Shown here: one piece after another, positions 10,765 to 20,782 of the stretch
Numbering within the stretch: position 1 is the first letter of the stretch
How the letters are laid out: each line of letters begins with the position of its first letter
Assembly: GCA_008330645.1 (NCBI GenBank)
Contig: VLTN01000064.1
Location: 124,001-188,000, forward strand
Length of the DNA: 64,000 nucleotides
Reading direction: 5' to 3'
DNA from: Cafeteria roenbergensis
Lineage: Eukaryota; Sar; Bigyra; Bicosoecida; Cafeteriaceae
Notes under the pieces: model-generated
Told to the model about the DNA's origin: nothing
The model's database searches: none
What the model saw: only the letters and a program-made list of their open reading frames with translations
Position numbers and translations under genes: made by a program

Positions 10765-11256
10765 CGGTCAGGCGACGGGTCAACTGTGACAAGGCGTTGA
10801 CCAAAAGCCCTCGAGCACTGCACTTCAATAGCGGCGCCGCTCTGCCGCCGCCAAGGCAGGCGTGCGACGGTGCGAGCGAGTGCCGCCCAGTCTGGCGAGC
10901 TCCGCGTTCTCGTGTGCTCCCGGCCCGCGAGCCGCCAAGCCCGCAACACGTCCTTTGCTGTCCAGGCAACGCTCTCGTTTGCGACACCGGACACGCGAGT
11001 GCCGAGCGCAGCCAGATCATGTCGCGTGACTGGCGACTCGGCCCGATTGACGAGCGCACCAGGGCGTTCCAGGCCGATGGTTGACAGTCATGAGCGCGCG
11101 GCGCAACCGTGGCTGCGTTTCCGTTTGGCCGCGAGGCTGCGTGGCTGCAAGCGCGCGAGTTGTTGAGGCAGCGCTGGCAGCAGCCAGCCACACACAGGCG
11201 CCTGGGCCCGCCGAACCTCCTGAAGACTGCTGGAAGGCAGACGCATCTCGGCCCCG
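10765..11256. other. Spacer upstream of ankyrin gene B
   Basis: About 490 bp between the start of ankyrin gene B and the stop of the SCAPER homologue, both minus strand. It should contain the gene B promoter. I see no coding signal or repeat. Confidence 0.5.
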
Positions 11257-11902
11257 CTAGTCTCCGCGGCTTGGCCCCAGAAGCCTTGCAAGCCGGAAGC
11301 GCAGTGGGGCGGCCGACTCTGGCCTGCCCAGCATCGCATCGGCTGCGAGGATGAGCGACTCTGCCGTCTTGGCATACACCACCGCCGCCGCCGCCTCGTC
11401 CGCCCTGGCCACGAGGCTGAGGGTGGGGAGCAGAGCCAGCATCCCTCGCGGGTCAGTGAAAAATCCCAGCGGCATCATTGTCAGCTGCTGCAGCGGCGAC
11501 AGCGCCCCCAGGCGATGCGCCGACGCGCCGAACCTGAGAGACGCTACGATGTCACGCCCGCAGCCAGCGGCCCAGCCCCCCACAGCCACGCACGCCTCAT
11601 CGGCCAGCGACATCAGCAGCGCGGCGACAGGCGCCGTCGCCTCTCCTCGAGAGCCAAGCCTGCTGCTGCTGCCACCGCCACCGCCACCGCCACCGCCACC
11701 GCCACTGCCACCTGCAGCGGCAGCGGCGGCAGCAGCCAGCCTGGCAAGCGCTGCCGCTGCCAAACGCCCATCGCCAGCGAGACCGCTGCGCGAAACCGCA
11801 GCCCAGAATCCTTCCGGCGAGTGCTCGGACGCGGAGCGGTTGGCAGCCACCATGGCCACCAGTGTGATAGCGGCCTCCCCTCGGCGCTGGCGCGTCTCAG
11901 CA

Positions 11903-11934
<32 letters not shown>

Positions 11935-14900
11935 CGGCGCGCCAACAAGGGCGCTGCCACCTGCGGCAGGGCAGCTTCCCGGCCCTGCGGCGGCGGCTCG
12001 TGGGGCGACGTCTGCGGCGAAACCTTCCGCCGATGCCGCCGACCTGGATGGCAGCACCACAGACGTTGCAGCACCAGCACCAGCACCAGCACCAGCACCA
12101 GCACCAGCAGCAGCACCGGCAGCAGCACCCGCTGCAGCGCTGGCTCTTGGAGAGACGCAGGCGGAGCGCGGCGGCGACGTCGGCGGCGGCCGCAGCTGGG
12201 AGGGGGCGAGGCGCAGGGCAGCGGCGGCAGCGGCGGCCACCACGTCGGCGCAGGTTGCCAATGGCACGCCGCTGGAAGGATTCCGTCCGGCAGAGCCGCC
12301 TGGCTTGGCCGTCAGGTCTTCTCCAGCGGATGACGTCACGGGCGCACCGGCCACTGCAGCGACGAGCAGTACTGTTGCAATGCCAGTCAGGCCCGAGTCA
12401 CTGACGGCCTGCACGCGTGCCAAGGCGCTCCGGCCGGCAGAGCTGGGAGAATCCTTCTTCACCCACGACGGCGACGGTGTCCCGCCGTGGTCCGACGCGG
12501 GAAGCCTCCCCGCCGGGCCGGCAGAGCTGCAAACCACGGGAAGTGCCATCACTGCAAGCGTCGACGCGAAACCGCACGATCCTTCCAGCGCCGACGACAC
12601 AGCCTGCCAGGCGCCCACACGGCATCGCTCGGCAGTCAGTCCAGCATCAGCCTGCCTTGCGTTCGGAGTCACTCGGGGCAAGGTGCGAAGTGCCTGGCAG
12701 AGCCCGCCGAGCGCAAGACAGCTGAACGCCAACGGCTCTGCGAGCGCCTGGGATTGAGGATCTGCTCGCGGCGACGCGCCGGCATTTTGTTTCGCCGAGC
12801 GACTTCCGTCGCCAGCGCCTCGTGCAACTGCGGCCATGGCCGAGGTGACAGCCGCTGCAAGCATTGATGCTGTGCTGATGCGGGCGTGACCGGCGGACGA
12901 TTCGCTCCGGTCAAGGCCACTGCCGACCATCAGCGCTGCTGCGGTTTCATGAGGGAGGAGGAGAGACGCTGCCGCCACCAGCTGGGACGCAAGGAGGGCA
13001 GCATCACTTCCCGGTCTGGAGCCAGTCACGTCTGTATCAGCCGTGGAATGGGCAGCCCGCTTGCCCGAAGGCAGGTGCCCTCCCGTCCGAGCCGGTGTCG
13101 CTGACAGCGGTTTCGCCTTGCTGGCGGATGACGTGGCCGCTGCCCCTGCGTGCGTCGCCACTGCAACTAGTGCAGCCAGCAGCGCCGGTGACTGCAGCAC
13201 CGCCCAGAGCACATCCCTCGGATCAGCGGGGTCAGACACCCTTGGAGCTGCGGCAACTGCAATTGAAACTGCAGCATCAGGATGGTCAGCCCCGGAGGCG
13301 CTGGTGACGCTTGCCTTGCGAGAGGCGGGCGCAGTTGCAGGTGAGGTTTCCATTGAGGTTGCGCCGCCTTGATAGACAGCCTCGGACACGGCTGCGGGTG
13401 CGGCCAAACAATCCTCCGTGGCCTCCTCGTTCCATCCAGCGATGGCTCCCGTTCCGGGGTCTGACTCCGGATTCCACGGTGCGAGGCCCCCCGCGAAACC
13501 GTGCGGTGATCCGCGCGACGAAGGCGCTTCGCCGCGGTTTCGCGCGAGCTGTGCCTGCCCAGCGACCACGAGTCCAACGGCAACTGCCGCGTCCTGCCAC
13601 GCATCCGCTCGATGCGAGAGTGGCGAAGAGGCAGCCGCCTTGGCTGATGCTGGGCGGCCCGTCGATGCTGCAGCGGCGTCTGGCAGGGGTGCGGAGCCGT
13701 GAACAGTTGTAGTTGCAGTTGCAGTTGAAGCCGTAGATGTGGCTGAAAGTGCGCTGGGTGGGTCGGCAGAGCCGGGAAGTGACGCATCGGGCAGCACGTT
13801 GCACATCCAAGCGAAGAGGCTCTGCCGGCAGGACACGGAACCCTTCCATGCGGCATAAAGACTCGCCGATCGGCTGGCAGCACCATGGCGATGGCTGGCG
13901 GACAGGCCGGCGGACGAGTGCCGCCTGCTGCGGTGATTGGCAGCTGACTGATGAGAGATGGCGATGAGACGTAGGAGTGACTCCTCCACGGCCGCAGTTG
14001 CTGCTGTTTGCTGCTGAAGCGATGCTGACTGGACGAGCTGGCGGGCCGACTCGATGATGGACTTGTGACACGCCGATGACTGCCTTCTGATGGTGTCTGA
14101 TACCATCCGTTGGGCTTCCAACTCCAGCCACGCCTCCCCAGACCGCAGCAGCTCTGCCGGCTCATCCAGTGCAGTCACCACGCGACCCAACCGCATCGCA
14201 AGGTAGTCACCCATGTGTCGCGACCCGGTCGCCATCAGGTCACGGAGTCGCTTCGCTTGCCGACGTCGCTCCCTCTGCGCGGCTCTACCGCTGGCTTTGC
14301 GTGACACGTCATCCGAGGCTACCACCGCGCAGCCGCGTGAGAGCTCCGCAACAGCCGACGTCACCCCACCCTGCACTGGCGCCCCATCACGCGCCGTGAA
14401 CCCAGTTGCTGCTGCTGGCACATCGGAACCCGGTCCGGCTGCGGGGGCCGCTGGGCGCCGCCCCGGTGCGCTGTGGTTTCCGGCGGCGACAGCGGCAGCT
14501 GCGGCGGCAGCGGCTGCAGGTGTAGTTGAAGTTGCGGTTGAAGTTGAAGTTGACGTTGACGTTGCAGCGGCGCTGGCTGCTGCTGGTGCCGAAATATCTG
14601 TCTCTGCCGCTGTCGGTGTTGTTGCTGGTGCTGGTGCTGGCGCCGACACTGGCGACGCAGTTGCAGCTACAGTTGTAGTTGTAGTTGCAGTTGCAGCTGT
14701 GACTGCTGCTGCTGCTGCTGCTGCTACTGCCGCAGTGGTATCCAACGAAGGAGTGCCCGCCGGAGTCAGACCGTGCCTGCCAGCTCCGGAGTGACCCTTC
14801 GGGGCCCGGGAAGGCGCCCTGCCCTGAGTCCCTGAGGCGAAACCGTGCGAATGCGCTGGTCGATCGCAGTCGGCCGGCGTCGCGTGACTCGCTGCGGTTT

Positions 14901-15543
14901 CGCGAGGAGGGGTCACACTGCTGTCTCTCCGCGACCCAAGCGGTTTCGCGTGAGCTCTGCCCCCTGCCGCCTGCAGAGCCTCCTTCCGACGTCGACCCTC
15001 CTCGATGCGCTTGGCCGATCGCTCCATCAGCTCCTTCCGGGAGTGTTGGTCCCTCTCCTTCGCGGCTCTGCCAGCCATCGCGACGGCAGCCAGCCGATGA
15101 GCGACACCGCCCCTGATTGCCTCGAGGCGTCTGACCCTGCGTCGCTCGGTGTCCCCCATGCGCGACTGCAACTCCGCGCGCGCGCCAATGGCAAGAGCCT
15201 CTCGCACATAGATGGCCTCGCCAACGCGGCCGCTGAGACTTGCGGCTCTGCCGGCGACGTCGCTCACGTGTCTGGCGTGCCGCTCCTCGGCAGAGCGGAG
15301 TCGCTCATCCATGGCACTTCTTCGGTGCTCTGCCGCATCCTTCCGTCGCGCCGCCGCCTCTGCCTGCTTGCGTTGCTGCCGGCGAAACCGCGCCTCCTCC
15401 GACCTGCGAGCCGCGGCTCTGCGCGCATCCGCTTCCGCGATGCGGCGGCAGCTCTGCAGCCACGTGTGCTCTGCCGAAGGGCGGTTTCGCGATCGACCTT
15501 CGAGTTTCGCCTGCAGGGCAGCTCTGGACAGCGGGCCCTCTGA

Positions 15544-15574
<31 letters not shown>

Positions 15575-18500
15575 GGAGCGGCAGCCTTTGCGGCTCTGCC
15601 GTTCCGCGACTGTCGCCATCCGTCGTCCATCAGACCCGCGTCAGATGAGGAGGCACTGCTGTGCGGCAGAGCTCTGCCAGCAGGTGGCCGTCGCTGCTCG
15701 GGTGAAACCGGCGGCAGAGCGATTCCCGAGCGATTGACCAGCGACTGATGCTGCGAAACCGCCCTGGATCCAACGCTTGCAGGACGCGGGTCTGCAGCCG
15801 AAGTCAGCGGCAGAGCCGGCCTGCGGCGAGGTGGCGACGGTGTCAGCGGGTGGTGACCCGCCGCTGACCCGTCACCGTGCCGTGTGTCGGCTGGCTGTGG
15901 CGCCGCAGCGGTGACGCCGCTTGCAACCAGACCCGGATCCGGGTGTGTCGTCGGCTGGGTAGAGCCTTCGGCGGCAGAGCCGCGGTTTCGCGTTGGGCTG
16001 GAGTATCCGCCGAAGAGAGCCCTCCAGGGTTGCGAGGGCTTGGAGCGGGCGGGCGGGGTTCCGGCAGCGGCAGCTGGCGGTGGGGAGGCGGTCTGGGGCG
16101 TTGGCTGACGGTCCAGTGATGCGGCGGTGACCGGTGACTGACGCTCTGACGATTTTCGCAATGATGGCCTCGTGACCGGCCCCGATGGCGCGTCAGCTGA
16201 CGCAGGGCCGTGGCCGCTGCTGCGAGCAGCGGCCGTCCCGGAGGCGGGGTCCCTGTCCAACTCCGAGCTCTGATCACGGGAGGAGGAGGCTACCGCTGGT
16301 GCAGGCGCCGCTGGTGCCGCCGCTGGTGCCGCTGCCGCCGCTGGTGCAGCTGCTGGTGCCGCCGATGCTGCTGCTGCCATGACTGCAGCCGCTGCCTGGG
16401 TTTGCGATTGCGGCTCTGGCTGCGGTGCTCTCAGTATGCTAAGCCGCATCGGCGGGCGCGAGGCGTCGTCGTCGTCGTCGTCGCCCCAGTCGCCCCAGGA
16501 AACACGGCAGCCGCCTGGCCGTGAAACCGTCAACGATCGCATTCCCATCACCGATCCATCAATGGCGGCACGTGGTGCTGGCTCTGATGGACGCTCAGCA
16601 CCAGCACCAGCACCAGCACCAGCACCAGCACCAGCACCAGCACCAGCACCAGCACCAGCACCAGCACCAGCACCAGCACCAGCAATACCAGCACCAGCAG
16701 CAACAACAACAGCTGAAGCTGCAGTTGCAGTTGCACTGCCACTCTCAGAGTCGGTGTCGGCTCCGTCGATCGCAACGGCCCTGGCGGCAGCGCCTCGCTC
16801 CGGATCCTGATGTGACACGTTTGTGCAATCAGCTGACTCTGCCCGTTGGTCGATCACAGGGACCTGGCATCCGACCGAGCGTGTCACGCTGCGACCGGCA
16901 AAACGTTCTTCCGGGTCAGCAAGGGCACCGCAGGCAAACCTCTCGAGACGACTGGTCTCTGACTCGTCAGTGACCGGGTGCTGATGGTTGAAGCTCGCGC
17001 TCTGACCCCTCAGAGCCGTTACGAGAGCCAGCACCTCCGCTCTCGAGTGCCGTCTGGTCCAGCCGAGGAACGGCTCTGCCAGGCCGTCGTCGACGGCGGA
17101 GCCGCTAAACACGCCGCCACGCACTCGACCGCGATGTCCAGATGATGGAGGGGTGACCGGAACATGATGTGCGCGTGACTCGTCGTCGAGCGAGTGGGCC
17201 GCCCGGTGGCCGTGGCCCACCCCGACCCGACTCTCTGCGGGTGTTGCGGCTGCCCCCGCCGCAGCTGGGCGGATGGGGTTGCGGGGTGCGCCTGCTGGGG
17301 TCTGGGTGGGCCCGAAGCGCGTCAGGCGGCCAGCGCTTTGGGCCGATCGGGGACTACGATTCAGCCCATAGTTATCTTCAAATATGGAGTCAGAGCTTCC
17401 GAACTGAGGGCTAGGGCGCGGAGCAACGCGTACCTCCCAAGCCACTGCCTTGCCAGAACGAGCCACCCAAGCCCTCTGAGGCAGTTGCGGTTGCGGTTGC
17501 GGTTGTTGCTGCGGTTGCGGTTGCTGTTGAAGTTGCGACGCAGTCGACGGTGGCGCTGCCTTGCCGAGAGGCTCGTCGTCATCCTGCCCACTCCGACGGC
17601 GGGCCGCGGGAGCGCTGTCGAGGGCTGTGGGGTGGGTGTCGGGTGCTGGTGATGGCGCCCTGACTGGCTCTGCTGGGGCTGACCCCACAGCTTGGTTGCC
17701 CCACGCAGCCGATGGTCCATCGAATATGTCCGTTGGGGAGTCAGACCCCAGTCGTGCAGGCATGGGCGCGGACACGGGCACGATGTCGTGAGTCAGCAAC
17801 CGCGCGTGGCTGAGCGGTGACGATGACAGGCCGCTGACCGGCGATGACGTCACACCATCATCAGGAGCGCTGAGAGCCGGTGACCCTGCAGAGCTGCGAA
17901 ACGGCTCGTGTTTCGCCGCCGCCATCCCAAGCCGCTCGCTGCGCTGCGTGATCTGTGCATCCATCGAAACAGCTCTGCCGGCTCTGCCGGCTGAACCCCC
18001 AGCACCAGCAATAGCGACTCCAGCAGTACCGGCACCAGCAGAACCGGCAAAACCAGCACCAGCCGCCTTGGCAGATTTAGAGTCACCAGCACCAGCGGCA
18101 AAACCAGCACCAGCCGCCTTGGCAGATTCAGAGTCACCAGCACCAGCGGCATTACCAGCACCGGTAGCGGCTTTGGAAGCTGGGGCAGCATGCCGGGGGT
18201 CTTCTCGCGGCGCCGCGGCAGGGCCGACCGCCGCGGACCCGTGCTGCGGTTCGGCGCGCGGCGCAGCGCCCTCTTGCAGCTCGAGCGTTTGCACCAGCGC
18301 TCCAAAGTCCTCCGCCGCCCGCGTCAGCAGCGCAAAGCCGCGCCGCGCCTCGTCGATCGCCGACTCGAACTCGCACACAGAGTACAGGTCGTCGGCGCTG
18401 CAGAGGAGGCTGTGGCGGAGGTAGCGATAGAGGGCGGCGCGGTTGCGGGCGGCAGACGCAGCGGACCTGGTTGTCGAGGCCGGGGAGGCCGGGGGATCGC

Positions 18501-18627
18501 CCGAGCGCGGTGATGGACGCGCAGTCGACCCATGTGACGAGGGCGTGACCGGGGGTCCGCGTGGCGCAGGTGCTGGGGCAGCCGGGGATGACTGCGGCCG
18601 GGCCGCCGAATTCTCCGGTGCGCTCAT
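11257..18627 (-). CDS. SCAPER: SCAPER homologue (cyclin A-associated ER protein family), giant disordered form
   Basis: 2,456 residues in one open frame, ATG at 18627-18625. Family: in animals SCAPER is a perinuclear ER protein that binds cyclin A/CDK2 and is linked to cilia. Seen: residues about 61-120 (RAALYRYLRHSLLCSADDLY...DFGALVQTLELQE) resemble the SCAPER N-terminal domain, and VAWEV near 395 matches the conserved LAWEV that follows it; about 270 disordered residues separate them. Residues about 1040-1240 are a highly charged Arg/Glu/Ala helix (RRQQRKQAEAAARRKDAAEH) like the SCAPER coiled coil. The C-terminus has PLGFFTDPRGMLALLPTL, matching human PFQYFSDPRLIKVLFPSL. Human SCAPER is about 1,400 residues; the excess here is Ala/Ser/Pro-rich low complexity, including (Gly-Ala)n. 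No C2H2 finger is evident. Homology was judged from remembered motifs; function in this organism is inferred. Confidence 0.8.
12069..12110 (-). repeat. CAGCAC microsatellite inside the SCAPER homologue
   Basis: Seven near-perfect hexamers, read on the coding (minus) strand as alternating Gly-Ala. Confidence 0.85.
16596..16700 (-). repeat. Long CAGCAC microsatellite inside the SCAPER homologue
   Basis: About 16 uninterrupted CAGCAC hexamers followed by degenerate CAG/CAA units. On the minus strand it codes (Gly-Ala)n. This is the longest pure hexamer tract of this class in the window and is likely length-polymorphic. Confidence 0.9.
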
Positions 18628-19152
18628 TGGCCGGAGCGGAGGCTATCCCTCGTCAGCGCCCGTCGTCGGCACACACGACTGCAAGGCCCTAGACAACAAC
18701 AAAAGTGTCAGCGGCGTGCTTTCCCCCCGGGCCGCAAGTCGGGCGTGGCTGGCGGGCGGTGCGGGTGCGTCGCGGGGTCGCTGTGGCTCTGCCTGCGCAA
18801 ACTGCCACCCCAATCGCTGGCGATGCGAAACGCGTGCCCCAGGGATTTTGCCAGTGGTAATTTCAGCGATGTCACGCCCACTGGAGCTCGCACCAGCCAT
18901 CGGGGCGCGGAGAACAGCCGTGCCCGCCGGGTTTGCCACGCCAGGCCCTGCAGAGCCGGGCAAGCGGAACATTGGCCTCCGCCGCGCGCGCCCTCGCACG
19001 GCAGGAGCGGGGCTCGGACCACCGCCTTCCCCCGCCTCCCTCTCTTTTCGCCCGGATAGTGCCTCTGAGCCTCTCTCGCCGATTGCCTCGGTCACCAGCC
19101 CGGTGGCTTCGCAAGCCTGTCGGGATCGGGCGCGGCTGCTTCAGCTCAGGCG
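18628..19152. other. Divergent promoter region between SCAPER homologue and ankyrin gene
   Basis: About 525 bp between two divergently transcribed starts. It must hold both promoters. No TATA-like or repeat element stands out. Confidence 0.5.
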
Positions 19153-20085
19153 ATGGCAGCAGCCCGAGGGCGCTCCGGAGAGCCCGGAACGCCCCAGGGG
19201 GGAATGGACACTTTCAGGACTGCGCGGTCAGGTTTCGAGGAGGACGGCTTTCACACTGGCCGAAGCGGCGCCACGAGCGCCCGGTTTGAGACGGCCAGGT
19301 CGAATTTCGAGACGGCTCGGTCAAATTTCGAGACGGCGCGGTCGGCCTTTGACACCGCCCGGGGCTTCGAGGACCCAGCCCCGTATAAGGTGGACGCAGG
19401 GCTCGGCGATATGGGCGTGGGTACTGCCGTGGTGGGCGAGCTGGAGCGGTCGCTGGCGGCGCAGCCTGCCGCCAAGCCCGCCGCAGGCCACCCGCGGGGC
19501 GGCTCCGGCCGCGAAACTGAGACGGACGGCGGTTACACTGTCCCGGCAGCGCACGAAGCTCATCGCGCTGGCCCGTCGCCTGGCCACGCAGGGGGCATCG
19601 GCGGGGTCGGCGCCGGATTCGAGGAGTTCGGGGAGAGCGATCCCGCTGGGGCGGCGGAGCACGAAGCGCGTCGCTCAGACCCGCCGCCGCACAGGGGCGC
19701 GCCGGGCGAAGTCCCCGTGGCGCCGGAGGCGGCTGCTGGCGCGCTGAGCAGCGACGCGGTGAAGGACGTGTTCAGCCTGGCACGCCACAACCGCGTCGCT
19801 GACCTCACGGCTCTGCTGGACAGAGGTGTGCCCGTGGACATTGCCGACGCCCACGGGAACACCATCCTCATTGTGGCCTGCCAGAACGGGCTCAAGCGCG
19901 TGGCCAAGCTAGCGCTGCGGCGGGGCTGCGACATCGACGCGCGCAACTCCCGAGGTAACACGGCGCTTCACTTCTGTTACGCCTACGGCTACGGAGAGGG
20001 CCTCGGCGCCTACCTGGTGTCCAAGGGGGCGGACCCTGCGGCGCGCAACGACGCGGGCTTCCTACCGCACGAGGGCATTGGCTAG
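19153..20085 (+). CDS. Ankyrin-repeat protein with octapeptide repeats, single exon
   Basis: 310 residues, first ATG after an in-frame stop that ends at 19059. Residues about 33-75 carry a degenerate 8-residue repeat (ARSNFETA, ARSAFDTA), probably helical or disordered. Residues about 76-195 are low complexity. The C-terminal about 110 residues hold three ankyrin repeats: VKDVFSLARHNRVADLTALL, HGNTILIVACQNGLKRVAK, and RGNTALHFCYAYGYGEGL...YLVSKGADPAARNDAG. The core (NTILIVACQNG, TALHFCYAYGYGE) is a strongly conserved protist ankyrin type that I recall as widespread in flagellates, often ending ...YEG; here the end is LPHEGIG-stop. It is unrelated in exon structure to the pair at 6.5-10.8 kb. 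The stop codon lies inside the first unit of a 35-bp minisatellite. Likely a scaffold; a flagellar role would be speculation. Confidence 0.82.
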   Translation: MAAARGRSGEPGTPQGGMDTFRTARSGFEEDGFHTGRSGATSARFETARSNFETARSNFETARSAFDTARGFEDPAPYKVDAGLGDMGVGTAVVGELERSLAAQPAAKPAAGHPRGGSGRETETDGGYTVPAAHEAHRAGPSPGHAGGIGGVGAGFEEFGESDPAGAAEHEARRSDPPPHRGAPGEVPVAPEAAAGALSSDAVKDVFSLARHNRVADLTALLDRGVPVDIADAHGNTILIVACQNGLKRVAKLALRRGCDIDARNSRGNTALHFCYAYGYGEGLGAYLVSKGADPAARNDAGFLPHEGIG

Positions 20086-20385
20086 CGGGCGTGTTGCTGC
20101 CGCACGAGGGCATTGGCTAGCGGGCGTGTTGCTGCCGCACGAGGGCATTGGCTAGCGGGCGTGTTGCGGCCGCACGAGGGCATTGGCTAGCGGGCGTGTT
20201 GCTGCCGCACGAGGGCATTGGCTAGCGGGCGTGTTGCTGCCGCACGAGGGCATTGGCTAGCGGGCGTGTTGCTGCCGCACGAGGGCATTGGCTAGCGGGC
20301 GTGTTGCTGCCGCACGAGGGCATTGGCTAGCGGGCGTGTTGCTGCCGCACGAGGGCATTGGCTAGCGGGCGTGTTGCGGCCGCGC
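20071..20385. repeat. 35-bp minisatellite, 9 copies, starting inside the last codons of the ankyrin gene
   Basis: Units begin GAGGGCATTGGCTAGCGGGC at 20071, 20106, 20141, 20176, 20211, 20246, 20281, 20316 and 20351. The first copy contains the gene's final codons (EGIG) and its TAG stop, so the array looks like amplification of the gene's own 3' end. Copies are nearly identical; two have GCGGCCGC in place of GCTGCCGC. Confidence 0.95.
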
Positions 20386-20777
20386 GCCTGGCTGCTGCAT
20401 GCAGGGGCGTGGCCCCTGCGCCCGCGCTCTGCGGGGCGGTTTCAGCGCGCACCCTCTCTTGCGTATTGTTTGCTTTCGGCGTTGCAAGCGCGCCGTGAAT
20501 GTTTGATTTGCGTGAAATATTCAGTGTGCGAGTCAGCGACGCAGCCGGCACAACATCCGGCTGCGACCCGTGACCATTGGCAGGCGGCACCACGCGCGCC
20601 AGCGAGCCGCGCACTCAGCGCACTCACTGCCATCGAGCCGCGCACTCACTGCCAGCGAGCCGCGCACTCACTGCCAGCGAGCCGCGCACTCACTGCCAGC
20701 GAGCCGCGCACTCACTGCCATCGAGCCGCGCACTCACTGCCATCGAGCCGCGCACTCACTGCCAGCGAGCCGCGCAC
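20086..20777. other. Convergent intergenic region filled mostly by minisatellites
   Basis: Between the ankyrin gene (+) and the TGT gene (-). It holds the 35-bp array, about 210 bp of unremarkable sequence (20386-20600, including an AT-richer patch near 20460-20530), and the 22-bp array. No gene seen. Confidence 0.75.
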
Positions 20778-20782
20778 TCACT
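20629..20782. repeat. 22-bp minisatellite, 7 copies plus a degenerate copy, starting at the TGT stop codon
   Basis: Units GCC(A/C)..GCGCACTCACT at 20629, 20651, 20673, 20695, 20717, 20739 and 20761, with a longer degenerate copy at 20598-20628. Read on the minus strand, the first unit starts with the TGA of the tRNA-ribosyltransferase gene (CAG-TGA-GTG-CGC), so each unit repeats the stop-codon context. Confidence 0.93.

Noticed and set aside
11351-12757. 468-codon plus-strand frame opposite the SCAPER homologue C-terminus
   Set aside because: Ala/Pro-rich shadow; the minus strand carries the conserved FFTDPR region.
18443-19747. 434-codon plus-strand frame overlapping the SCAPER start and the ankyrin gene
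   Set aside because: Its 3' part overlaps the ankyrin CDS in another frame; only the 19153 frame carries recognisable repeats and a continuous C-terminus.
20071-20782. Possible CRISPR array
   Set aside because: Units are directly tandem without unique spacers, in a eukaryotic genome; these are minisatellites.
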